From Mucilaginibacter endophyticus (GTDB lineage Bacteria > Bacteroidota > Bacteroidia > Sphingobacteriales > Sphingobacteriaceae), in assembly GCF_003351025.1 (NCBI RefSeq), contig NZ_QPCG01000012.1:1-64000 (forward strand): a DNA stretch of 64,000 nucleotides. The letters are read 5' to 3'. A model generated the notes under the pieces. That model was not told the origin of the DNA. It did no database searches and saw only the letters and a list, made by a program, of their open reading frames with translations. The translations under genes were made by a program, and so were the position numbers. This document shows, piece by piece, positions 53,660 to 61,591 of this stretch. Position 1 is the stretch's first letter, and each line of letters starts with the position of its first letter.

Positions 53660-54529
53660 ATGATCACTCATTTAGAAAACGAGCACATTAAAGTAGCTAT
53701 TGACACCAAAGGCGCACAGCTAAGTTCATTTATTAACAAAGCCACCGGCGTTGAGCATATGTGGCAGGCCGATGAAAAAATCTGGCCATGGCATGCACCA
53801 AACCTTTTCCCGGTGGTTGGCGGTCTCATTAATAATGAGCTTTTGGTAGGTGGTGAAAAGTATGCCATGTCGCGCCATGGGTTTGCGCGGCAGTCGGAGT
53901 TTTTTTTGTTGGAGTCGGATGAAACATCAGCAAGTTACTCGTTACCTAATTGCGAAAACACATTAAAAGTTTATCCTTTTAAATTCGACTTTCAGATCCT
54001 GTACCACCTTATTGACAATGCGCTCCGTGTTACCTATAAAGTGATCAATCTTGATAAAAAAACAATATATTTTTCGGTTGGCGGGCACCCGGCTTTTAAC
54101 GTACCTTTCAACAAGGGCGAAAACTATGAAGATTACTATCTTGAGTTTGAAACCGAAGAACATTTTAATACCCACCTTTTATCAAAAGATGGCTTTTTTA
54201 ATGGCATAACACATCCGGTACCTACTCCAAATAAAAAACTTTATTTAACCCGCGACTTATTTAATGACGACGCGCTGGTTTTTAAAGATGTGAAATCGCG
54301 CATGATAACTATCAAAAGTGATAAGCATGACCAAACCCTTGCTCTTGAGTTTCCGCATTTCAATTATCTTGGTTTATGGGCCAAGCCCGGGGCCGATTTT
54401 GTTTGCATAGAACCGTGGTTGGGCTGTGCCGATACCGAGGGGAAACATGTTGATATTAAAGAGAAAGAAGCCATTCAAAAATTAAGCGTAGGGCATGTGT
54501 TTGAGTCGGCCTATTTTATTTGTTTGTAA
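53660..54529 (+). CDS. Aldose 1-epimerase family protein
   Basis: This encodes 289 residues of a galactose-mutarotase-like beta sandwich. Visible blocks are ENEHIKVAIDTKGAQLSSF, WPWHAPNLFPVVGGL, SRHGFARQSEFFLLE (with His in MSRHGFAR) and VGGHPAFNVPF (catalytic His). FHYLGLW-type FPHFNYLGLWAKPG and CIEPWLGCADTE carry the catalytic Glu region. It interconverts alpha and beta anomers of a free hexose or sugar phosphate. There is no signal peptide, so it is cytoplasmic. Confidence 0.92.
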   Translation: MITHLENEHIKVAIDTKGAQLSSFINKATGVEHMWQADEKIWPWHAPNLFPVVGGLINNELLVGGEKYAMSRHGFARQSEFFLLESDETSASYSLPNCENTLKVYPFKFDFQILYHLIDNALRVTYKVINLDKKTIYFSVGGHPAFNVPFNKGENYEDYYLEFETEEHFNTHLLSKDGFFNGITHPVPTPNKKLYLTRDLFNDDALVFKDVKSRMITIKSDKHDQTLALEFPHFNYLGLWAKPGADFVCIEPWLGCADTEGKHVDIKEKEAIQKLSVGHVFESAYFICL

Positions 54530-54617
54530 ACATTGGCGTTACAAAAAATTTAGACTTGGTTAAAACATTTTTCACAGTTTTTCTCTTTCATAGAGAAATC
54601 ACTTAAATATTAAAACT

Positions 54618-54956
54618 ATGAAAACGAAAGTTTATTTATTAGCCCTCACCTTATTGCTGTCATTTACAGCCTTGAATACTTTTGCTGCCGATAGTCACGC
54701 GCTTACCCCGCTGAGCAAAGAAGAGATAGCCACCATGACAACAGAGCAAAAGCAAGCCCGTGTTGAGGAGATAAAAGCCCGGGTGAATGAAATCAAAGCG
54801 ATGGATAAATCGGAGCTTAACAAAGCCGAGCGTAAGGAATTGCGTACCGAATTAAAATCTATGAAGAAAGAAGCTAACGCCCTTGGCGGTGGCGGCATTT
54901 ACCTTTCAGTAGGTGCTATCATTATCATTATTTTAGTATTGATCCTGATATTATAA
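54618..54956 (+). CDS. Small exported protein with C-terminal membrane anchor, 112 aa
   Basis: The signal peptide (LLALTLLLSFTALNTFAA) is followed by a charged helical region (SKEEIATMTTEQKQARVEEI, then KARVNEIKAMDKSELN), a Gly cluster (LGGGGIYL) and a C-terminal hydrophobic helix (VGAIIIIILVLILIL). It is probably an envelope protein with a coiled-coil spacer; the family (Bacteroidota-specific) is not named. A strong terminator follows. Confidence 0.75.
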   Translation: MKTKVYLLALTLLLSFTALNTFAADSHALTPLSKEEIATMTTEQKQARVEEIKARVNEIKAMDKSELNKAERKELRTELKSMKKEANALGGGGIYLSVGAIIIIILVLILIL

Positions 54957-54975
54957 TCGGAATAACTTGTATAAC

Positions 54976-55014
54976 AAAAAAACGCCCCTGATTTTCGTCA
55001 GGGGCGTTTTTTTG
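54976..55014 (+). terminator. Hairpin terminator after 54618-54956
   Basis: AACGCCCCTG (54981-54990) pairs with CAGGGGCGTT (54999-55008) and is followed by TTTTTG. Confidence 0.9.
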
Positions 55015-55050
55015 TTGGGGTTATCTTCTGATGTTTGAATAAAACAGTTT

Positions 55051-55191
55051 TGTCATTTACGACGAACCGGCAGGGAGTGTGCGATGGCATGAGGAGAAAT
55101 CTTATACATCATGCATGTTAGCTTACACAGCGCATAAGATTTCTCTTTCGCCCTGGTGCTTCTTCCCCTCCCCTGCTCTATCGAAATGACA
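55051..55191. repeat. REP-like inverted-repeat element
   Basis: The outer arms TGTCATTT and AAATGACA enclose an inner pair GAGAAATCTTAT (55094-55105) and ATAAGATTTCTC (55134-55145), a perfect 12-bp stem. It sits between two terminators and has no coding sequence. Confidence 0.7.
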
Positions 55192-55212
55192 TTTTTTAGT
55201 ATTTAATCTTAA

Positions 55213-55242
55213 CAAAAAAGCCCCTGGATATTTCCAGGGGCC
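55213..55242 (-). terminator. Hairpin terminator behind secG
   Basis: GCCCCTGGA and TCCAGGGGC form a perfect 9-bp stem; on the minus strand it is followed by TTTTTT. It lies 28 bases behind the secG stop. Confidence 0.88.
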
Positions 55243-55269
55243 TTCAATATATCTTAGTTAATTACTTTA

Positions 55270-55641
55270 TTATTTTTTGCTGCTATCTGCTGGTTTTGGA
55301 GCTGGTGTAGCAGATGGTGTTAACGCAGGAGTTGCTGATGGAACCGAGTTAGTTGGTTTTGAAGCTTTTTCAATTTGCTCACGCAAAGCCGGGTTATCAT
55401 TATTGCTTGAAGATGAACCACCTTTTACAGCTACGTTAATAGCCAGTGACAATACCATAAGGGTTATAGCTAACACCCATGTACCTTTTTCTAAGAAATC
55501 GCCAGTTTTTTGTACACCCATTAATTGTGATGAGCTTGAAAAATTTGATGCCAAACCACCGCCTTTAGGGTTTTGGATAAGTACGATAAGCCCTAACAGA
55601 GCGCATACAATTACGGTAACAATGATTAAAACGATATACAT
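55270..55641 (-). CDS. secG: Preprotein translocase subunit SecG
   Basis: This encodes 123 residues. Two transmembrane helices at about 1-25 (YIVLIIVTVIVCALLGLIVL) and 53-72 (WVLAITLMVLSLAINVAV) flank the conserved loop NPKGGGLASNFSSSSQLMG. The C-terminal tail after residue 75 is a polar, Pro/Ala/Ser-rich extension (SATPALTPSATPAPKPADSS) usual for Bacteroidota SecG. It stabilises SecYEG at the inner membrane. It is last in the minus-strand run after lptE and the 451-aa gene. Confidence 0.93.
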   Translation of the reverse strand: MYIVLIIVTVIVCALLGLIVLIQNPKGGGLASNFSSSSQLMGVQKTGDFLEKGTWVLAITLMVLSLAINVAVKGGSSSSNNDNPALREQIEKASKPTNSVPSATPALTPSATPAPKPADSSKK

Positions 55642-55650
55642 TTCTTTATA

Positions 55651-57006
55651 TTAATTAGTTTTCTTTTCTAACTGCTCAATTTGGCTTGCAAAGTAACGGC
55701 TTTTTTCCGGGAATTTCAACATCAATTTTTTGTAAGTTGCAATAGCCTTGTGATATAGCATCTGATCGATGTAAATCTGGGCTAAAGTTTCACTTACCAG
55801 GTCATTTCTGTCTTCCGAACTTTTCTTTGCCTTGTTCTCATTATCAATTTTCTCAATTGATGGCGGCCTTATCTGAGGCTCTTCCTTAATGAATTTCTCA
55901 ATAATAAGATCTTCCTTGCTTTTTATCTCCGGAACATCAGGTTGAGGGGTTTTCTCCAGTTCTTCCAGCGATTGTGCATGGAAAATATTTTCATAATACT
56001 GATGCTGTAATGCATCGGCGGGCTGCTCGCCTTGCACAACCGGTGCTTTTGGCGGTGCACTGGTTTCGATATTATAGGGCTGATAAGTAGATGCGTATTC
56101 TTTACGGGTTTTATCTAACCACCACATAAAGGTATACGGCATTTTTTCGTCATGATATTTTGATACAACTTCCGGCTGTTCCGGAGCTTCGATCTCTGCC
56201 AGCTGCGAAACATATTCCTGGGCTGTGGCCTTCTCCTCAATGCGTGTATCAGCAACAGAGTTATCAAATAAAAAGTAATCGGTTGATGCGATATTGCCGA
56301 TGATCCATTTTTCAGTTACATCGTCTTTTACCGGCCTGGTTTCATTTGGAACCGGCGGCGGCGTCAGAAGTTCAGGATCGGCAATAGCTTCATTTTTAAC
56401 GCTTGGTTCCGGCTCTGCCTCAACATGGTTAACAGGCTCGTTCGCATTAGCCTGAGCGATACTTATGCTTTCAATCCCAACAATTTCATCATAAACTTCG
56501 TCATCTATATCATGTGCAGATGCAACGGCTTCCGGTTCATTTATTACCGGTGCATCGATTATCACTTCCTGTTCAGGCTCGTCGGCAATGCTGAAATCAA
56601 AACTGGTTGCTTCCTCAGTTGAACCGGATGATGCCTCTTCAGGTGTCGGCGGTAAAGCATCCTCCTGATCATCAGCCAAACCTATATTGAAATAGTTTTC
56701 GGTAACCGGAGTATTAACAGCTGGTTCAGCATTAACCAGGTTAATAATCTGCGACGCGTTTATTGGAGCAAGCCCATCGGGTTCATGAATCAGCTTATGC
56801 AGTAAAACAGGCTGATAGTAAACGGCCGCCTTCTGCACATCCTTATTCGTACCGGCATGCGCAAGCAATGCGCGCAAAATCCCGCTTTGAGGATAGGCAT
56901 CAACCAACTGCTGCAGGTTATAACCATAAAAAGAACCTGTCTCGGCCGGATTGGCCAACAGTTCATCTAATATTTCGTATTGCCTGCTATTCAAATATTG
57001 ATCCAC
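55651..57006 (-). CDS. Uncharacterised acidic protein, 451 aa
   Basis: The N-terminal 90 residues form a helical, TPR-like part (YEILDELLANPAETGSFYGY, then LRALLAHAGTNKDVQKAAVY). A long acidic, low-complexity middle (Glu/Pro/Ala-rich) follows at about 105-400. The C-terminal 50 residues look like one more TPR-like helix pair (ETLAQIYIDQMLYHKAIATY, then KLMLKFPEKS). No signal peptide is visible, so it is cytoplasmic. I recognise no named family. Its position between lptE and secG suggests an envelope-linked role, inferred only. Confidence 0.75.
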   Translation of the reverse strand: MDQYLNSRQYEILDELLANPAETGSFYGYNLQQLVDAYPQSGILRALLAHAGTNKDVQKAAVYYQPVLLHKLIHEPDGLAPINASQIINLVNAEPAVNTPVTENYFNIGLADDQEDALPPTPEEASSGSTEEATSFDFSIADEPEQEVIIDAPVINEPEAVASAHDIDDEVYDEIVGIESISIAQANANEPVNHVEAEPEPSVKNEAIADPELLTPPPVPNETRPVKDDVTEKWIIGNIASTDYFLFDNSVADTRIEEKATAQEYVSQLAEIEAPEQPEVVSKYHDEKMPYTFMWWLDKTRKEYASTYQPYNIETSAPPKAPVVQGEQPADALQHQYYENIFHAQSLEELEKTPQPDVPEIKSKEDLIIEKFIKEEPQIRPPSIEKIDNENKAKKSSEDRNDLVSETLAQIYIDQMLYHKAIATYKKLMLKFPEKSRYFASQIEQLEKKTN

Positions 57007-57027
57007 GTGGTTGAAAATACAAATTGC

Positions 57028-57555
57028 CTACCAATTAGAAAAGGCTGCGTTAAAAATATCATCAATTAACTGCTTATTAATTTGCTGTATCAGGTTTTGT
57101 TCCTGCGAAGAAATATCCCCCCGGTAATCGGCAAACTTAGTAAAACTTTGCTCAAAACTAAGCTTTTTATCTGCCGGAGTTTTCGCGGCATCAAATGAAA
57201 ATTTAACCCTGACGGTGATAGTAAGCCTGTTAGCATCAGCAATTGGAGCCACATTATTTGCAGTAGCCTGAATAGATGCGGGAGCGATAGAATAACCGGT
57301 GATAGCGCCCGACATGGTTGCATCGGCCTCGCCGCGGACTAAGCTTAGGCTGGTTTGTGTACGGACCCTGTCTTTTAACGCTTCAGTAAAGGTCTGGCTC
57401 AGGTTATTTACCACCAAAGCTGCGTTATTTTCAAAAAACTGTATATTAATGGTCTTCAAACTGGGCGGGATTGATTGATTTTTGAGGGTGTAACATGATG
57501 GGCATATAAGTACCAGCACACACACAGAAATAATTCCCAAAAGTTTTTTCATCAA
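57028..57555 (-). CDS. lptE: LptE-family lipopolysaccharide assembly lipoprotein
   Basis: This encodes 175 residues. The lipobox (VCVLVLICPSCYTLKN) anchors it at the outer membrane. The mature part has the LptE pattern: IPPSLKTINIQFFENNAALV, then FTEALKDRVRTQTSLSLVRG and ADATMSGAITGYSI. It plugs the LptD barrel and helps place LPS in the outer leaflet. It overlaps closely with the upstream sigma-54 activator gene (2 bases apart). It is a short form usual for Bacteroidota. Confidence 0.88.
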   Translation of the reverse strand: MMKKLLGIISVCVLVLICPSCYTLKNQSIPPSLKTINIQFFENNAALVVNNLSQTFTEALKDRVRTQTSLSLVRGEADATMSGAITGYSIAPASIQATANNVAPIADANRLTITVRVKFSFDAAKTPADKKLSFEQSFTKFADYRGDISSQEQNLIQQINKQLIDDIFNAAFSNW

Positions 57556-57557
57556 TT

Positions 57558-58817
57558 TTATAAGTTTAGCTCTTTTATTTTCCTGTATAAAGTACGCTCA
57601 GAGATCCCCAGTTCGTTAGCGGCAAGCTTGCGTTTGCCTTTATGTTTCTTCAAAGCCTTACGGATCAGGTCCGATTCTTTTTCAATCAACGACAGCGACT
57701 CTTCCACCTCTTCGGCATCGTGTGTTATATTAAAGCCGTCGATAGTATTGCTATTGTTGCTGCTGCTGTTTGTAACGGTATTAACGGGTTGTTGTAAAGT
57801 AAATTGTGGCTCGGCATTACCATGCAACTCAATATCACGATAAAGCTGATTTAAGGTCTGCGGATTATTGGCATAATGCGGCGAAACACCACCATGTTCA
57901 ATAATATCGGCCACCAGTTTTTTCAACTCCACCATATCACGCTTCATATCAAACAATACTTTGTATAATATATCACGCTCAGAAAAATCTTCCTTGGGTT
58001 GATTCTCAACACGCATAGGCAGGTTACGGGCACCGGCCTCGTGTGGGATATAAGTAAGCAGTGTTTGCGCGGTAATGATCCTGTCACGCTCCAATACGGC
58101 CAACTGTTCAGCCATATTTTTTAATTGTCTTACGTTACCTGGCCACGAATAGTTTGATAATACCTGCTGCGCCTCGTCATCCAGCTGAATTGGCGGCGTA
58201 CGGTATTTATCGGTAAAATCGGCGGTAAACTTGCGGAACAGTAAAAAGATATCTTCCTTCCTGTCGCGCAATGGTGGTATTTTTAATGGTACTGTATTTA
58301 ATCGATAGTAAAGGTCTTCACGAAATTTTCCATTCTTTACCGCCTCGTATACGTCAACGTTAGTTGCTGCAATAACGCGCACGTTAGTTTTTTCAACCTT
58401 TGACGAACCTACTTTAATATACTGCCCCGATTCAAGCACCCTTAACAAACGGGCCTGCGTACCCAGCGGCATTTCGGCAATCTCATCCAAAAATATGGTA
58501 CCACCATTTACGGTTTCAAAATAACCTTTACGTTCGCCAACAGCGCCCGTGTAAGCACCCTTTTCGTGACCGAAAAGTTCTGAATCAATAGTACCTTCTG
58601 GTATAGCGCCACAGTTAACCGCGATGAAAGGCCCATGCTTACGCGGGCTCATCTGGTGAATGATGTGCGAAAAAACCTCTTTACCGCTACCACTCTCCCC
58701 GGTAATCAACACCGAAATATCTGTAGGCGAAACCTGGTTTGCTATAGTTATAGCCCGGTTAAGCAATGGCGAGTTGCCAATGATCCCGAAGCGTTGTTTA
58801 ATTTCCTGTACTTCCAT
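57558..58817 (-). CDS. Sigma-54-dependent transcriptional activator without receiver
   Basis: This encodes 419 residues from MEVQEIKQRFG (58817); a longer start at 58868 would begin inside the intergenic repeats. The AAA+ domain has Walker A GESGSGKEVF, the sigma-54 contact loop GAYTGA (usually GAFTGA), Walker B GGTIFLDEIAEMP and the Arg-finger region. A linker at about 265-370 is rich in Asn/Ser. The C-terminal Fis-type HTH is KRKLAANELGISERTLYRKI. There is no N-terminal sensory domain, so activity must be set by abundance or a partner. It is 2 bases upstream of lptE. Confidence 0.93.
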   Translation of the reverse strand: MEVQEIKQRFGIIGNSPLLNRAITIANQVSPTDISVLITGESGSGKEVFSHIIHQMSPRKHGPFIAVNCGAIPEGTIDSELFGHEKGAYTGAVGERKGYFETVNGGTIFLDEIAEMPLGTQARLLRVLESGQYIKVGSSKVEKTNVRVIAATNVDVYEAVKNGKFREDLYYRLNTVPLKIPPLRDRKEDIFLLFRKFTADFTDKYRTPPIQLDDEAQQVLSNYSWPGNVRQLKNMAEQLAVLERDRIITAQTLLTYIPHEAGARNLPMRVENQPKEDFSERDILYKVLFDMKRDMVELKKLVADIIEHGGVSPHYANNPQTLNQLYRDIELHGNAEPQFTLQQPVNTVTNSSSNNSNTIDGFNITHDAEEVEESLSLIEKESDLIRKALKKHKGKRKLAANELGISERTLYRKIKELNL

Positions 58818-58831
58818 TGTTTTGTTAGTGA

Positions 58832-58913
58832 GTGGTTGATTGGGTTTATTAAGTGAATGGTTAATCACCTAACAACTACTCACTCAATCAACCTAATAAA
58901 CTCAATCAACCAC
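58832..58913 (-). repeat. Long inverted repeat between miaB and the sigma-54 activator
   Basis: GTGGTTGATTGGGTTTATTA (58832-58851) is the inverse, with one mismatch, of 58894-58913. The right arm includes the last codons of miaB. Between them the words CTCAATCAACC and ACTCACTCAATCAACC recur. It can fold into a 20-bp RNA hairpin in the leader of the activator gene. Confidence 0.6.
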
Positions 58914-60326
58914 TTTACCGATCAACGTAGCCGTTGTGCTGCGCTCGATAAGTACGTTTACGTATTGACCCGGCTTGTAATTTTCGCCAACCGGGAAAAT
59001 TACCATCGCGTTTTGATCGCTGCGGCCGCAATAGTCTTTGTCTGATTTTTTGGAGAAGCCTTCTATCAGCACACGCTCTACCCTGCCTATGCGGGCTTGC
59101 ATCCTGTAAAATGAATACTCCTGCTGTTTGGCTACTATTTCGGTTAAGCGTTTTTGTTTTACCTCTTCCGGGATATCATCAGCATAGCGTTTTGCAGCTA
59201 AAGTACCTGGCCTTTCACTGTATTTAAACATGTAGGCAAAATCGTACTTCACATAATCCATCATGCTAACGGTATCCTTGTGCTCATCGTCAGTCTCACT
59301 GCAAAAACCGGTAATAACATCGGTTGATATCGCGCAATCAGGAATGATGCTGCGGATAGCGTCTATCCTGTTGATATACCATTCACGGTCATAAGTACGG
59401 TTCATCAGATCAAGGATGCGGCTATTGCCCGATTGTACCGGCAGGTGGATATAATTACAGATATTATCGTATTTATTAATGGTATAAAGCACATCATCGG
59501 TAATATCCTTTGGATGCGAAGTTGAAAACCTAACCCTCAGATCAGGATTTATCAGCGCTACCATCTCCAGCAGGTTAGCAAAGTTTGTAGTTATAACTTC
59601 TTCTCCGGTGGTTGAATATTTATATGAATCTACGTTCTGGCCTAACAAGGTAACCTCACGGTAGCCCCTGTCAAACAGATCGCGGCATTCGGCTACTATC
59701 GATAATGGATCGCGGCTGCGTTCGCGGCCACGGGTAAATGGCACCACGCAAAACGAACACATGTTATCGCATCCGCGCATAATGGATACAAAGGCATTGA
59801 TGCCATTGCTGTTTAAACGCACCGGACTGATATCGGCATAAGTTTCCTCACGTGATAACAATACGTTAACCGCTTTTTGGCCATCATCAACCTGGTCAAT
59901 CAGGTTTGGCAAATCGCGGTAAGCATCCGGACCAACAACAACGTCAACTAATTTTTCTTCTTCCAGGAATTTTGATTTCAAACGTTCGGCCATGCAGCCC
60001 AATACGCCTACCACCAATCCCGGATTTTTTACTTTGGCAACAGTGAATTCTTTTAAACGGTTGCGCACACGTTGTTCGGCGTTTTCGCGGATAGAACAGG
60101 TATTGATGAAAATAACATCAGCAACGCTATAGTCGGATGTAGTTTCAAAACCACGCTCGGCTAAAATAGAAGCTACAATCTCACTATCAGAAAAGTTCAT
60201 GGCACAGCCATAGCTTTCGATATAAAGCTTACGGCCATTATTTTTAGCTGCTTCGGCTTTTAACATTAACGCCTCACCCTGCCTGCTCTCATCATGTGTT
60301 TTATCCGGAATAAGCAAATCCATCAT
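58902..60326 (-). CDS. miaB: tRNA-2-methylthio-N6-dimethylallyladenosine synthase MiaB
   Basis: This encodes 474 residues. The N-terminal UPF0004 domain has Cys in YIESYGCAMNFSDSE, INTCSIRENAEQ and VLGCMAERL (second 4Fe-4S cluster). The radical SAM motif is RGCDNMCSFCVVPF, followed by TRGRERSR. The TRAM domain is at the C-terminus (ERVLIEGFSKKSDKDYCGRS). It methylthiolates A37 in tRNAs reading U-starting codons. It is the first gene of the minus-strand run. Confidence 0.96.
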   Translation of the reverse strand: MMDLLIPDKTHDESRQGEALMLKAEAAKNNGRKLYIESYGCAMNFSDSEIVASILAERGFETTSDYSVADVIFINTCSIRENAEQRVRNRLKEFTVAKVKNPGLVVGVLGCMAERLKSKFLEEEKLVDVVVGPDAYRDLPNLIDQVDDGQKAVNVLLSREETYADISPVRLNSNGINAFVSIMRGCDNMCSFCVVPFTRGRERSRDPLSIVAECRDLFDRGYREVTLLGQNVDSYKYSTTGEEVITTNFANLLEMVALINPDLRVRFSTSHPKDITDDVLYTINKYDNICNYIHLPVQSGNSRILDLMNRTYDREWYINRIDAIRSIIPDCAISTDVITGFCSETDDEHKDTVSMMDYVKYDFAYMFKYSERPGTLAAKRYADDIPEEVKQKRLTEIVAKQQEYSFYRMQARIGRVERVLIEGFSKKSDKDYCGRSDQNAMVIFPVGENYKPGQYVNVLIERSTTATLIGKVVD

Positions 60327-60412
60327 TTATATAAAAAATTAGTTTGCAAAAATAAACAAAATTTAAATACCTAAATGACATATTGTCAGTATTAAATAAA
60401 ATCAATGTTTAC

Positions 60413-60449
60413 TTTACAAAAAACGGGTAATACGCTTGTATTACCCGTT
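60413..60449 (-). terminator. Hairpin terminator behind 60474-61331
   Basis: AACGGGTAATAC (60422-60433) pairs perfectly with GTATTACCCGTT (60438-60449). On the minus strand a T-rich tract follows. Confidence 0.88.
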
Positions 60450-60473
60450 CATTAAATTCGGTTTCAGTTAAGC

Positions 60474-61331
60474 TTACTGTGTTAAAGCTACGGTATTGGT
60501 GTTATTGATTTGCCATATAGCCGCACCCGGCGTAGGGAAGCTAACACCTTTGGTACTACCTTTAACACCATTATCCTGGCCAAAATAATACAGCGGATGC
60601 CCTTTGTATACCAGTTGTGTTTGCCCAAATACGGTAATTACATCAAAATCGGCCTTGTTTAAAATAGATGGAACGTTTTGAACGGCCGTTGCCCCATCAA
60701 TTGGCCAGTTTGCATCATGCGCCGCAACGCCGGTGCTAAACTTGTTTGTTTTAAAAGCATCTTTTGTAAACAGGTACAAGGTACGTCCGTTAGGATCAGT
60801 AATGTACTGCGAGTTTTCGGTACCGGCTACGCCTTTACTGGTGTATTGGTTTCCGTCGTTGCCTATCAACTGCGCGTATGAAACCATTACGCTATAATCA
60901 GCTTTAGCAATAAACCATGTTTTGCCTACACCATCGCCGTTAACATCAGTAGTCGCAACGTCTTTTGAATAGTAATACAAGGGCCAGCCTTTATAAGTGG
61001 TTTGTTTGCTTCCATCAGCATTGGTAATAACACCAAAATCGGTGGCGGCCAGGCCGGTGCCTATTGATGGATTTTCTTTGTAAAAGGCGGGCCAAACCAC
61101 AGCACAGCCGCCGGTACAGGTCGAAACGTTAGCAGCATCGTCAGAAAAAAAGTAAAGCGCGCGGCCATTGTTGTCTGTAATAATGCTACCAAAAGTGTTG
61201 TTTGAAGTAAGCTGCACACCGGTAACAACCGTAGACTTGGTTGGGTTGTTGTCGTGATTTTTTTTACATGATGCCGCTAATAAAGTTAAGGCAATTGAGC
61301 GCGTCAGGGCTAAGTACATTTTTGTTTTCAT
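60474..61331 (-). CDS. Lipoprotein with repeated Yx(FWY)xxD motifs
   Basis: This encodes 285 residues. The lipobox (ALTLLAASCKKN) gives a lipid anchor. The protein has four copies of the motif pattern: GRALYFFSDDAANVSTCTGG, WPLYYYSKDVATTD, GRTLYLFTKDAFKTN and HPLYYFGQDNGVKG, each followed by a Trp/Pro region (the first with C-x-G-G-C-x-x-x-W-P). This is the COG4315 family of predicted lipoproteins, of unknown role, sometimes near electron-transfer or copper genes. It is likely in the periplasm or outer membrane. Confidence 0.85.
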   Translation of the reverse strand: MKTKMYLALTRSIALTLLAASCKKNHDNNPTKSTVVTGVQLTSNNTFGSIITDNNGRALYFFSDDAANVSTCTGGCAVVWPAFYKENPSIGTGLAATDFGVITNADGSKQTTYKGWPLYYYSKDVATTDVNGDGVGKTWFIAKADYSVMVSYAQLIGNDGNQYTSKGVAGTENSQYITDPNGRTLYLFTKDAFKTNKFSTGVAAHDANWPIDGATAVQNVPSILNKADFDVITVFGQTQLVYKGHPLYYFGQDNGVKGSTKGVSFPTPGAAIWQINNTNTVALTQ

Positions 61332-61591
61332 CGGGAGTCCTAATTAGATGTTAATAATGGTTATTGTTTAGATATAACGCCATGAAATTCCCGGGGGTTG
61401 CTTCGTGGTTAAGCAAAACCACAACATTAGTTAACCTCGTAGCTATAAACCATATTGAAACGATTCCTGACGAACAATGAATTAAGTATGAGTTTTAACA
61501 AAAAATAACCTATCCATCCACCAACACTATAACAAAAGTTACTAACTTGCTGTTAAAGCATTAAGACACAAGTAAAATTAATAACCGGTAA

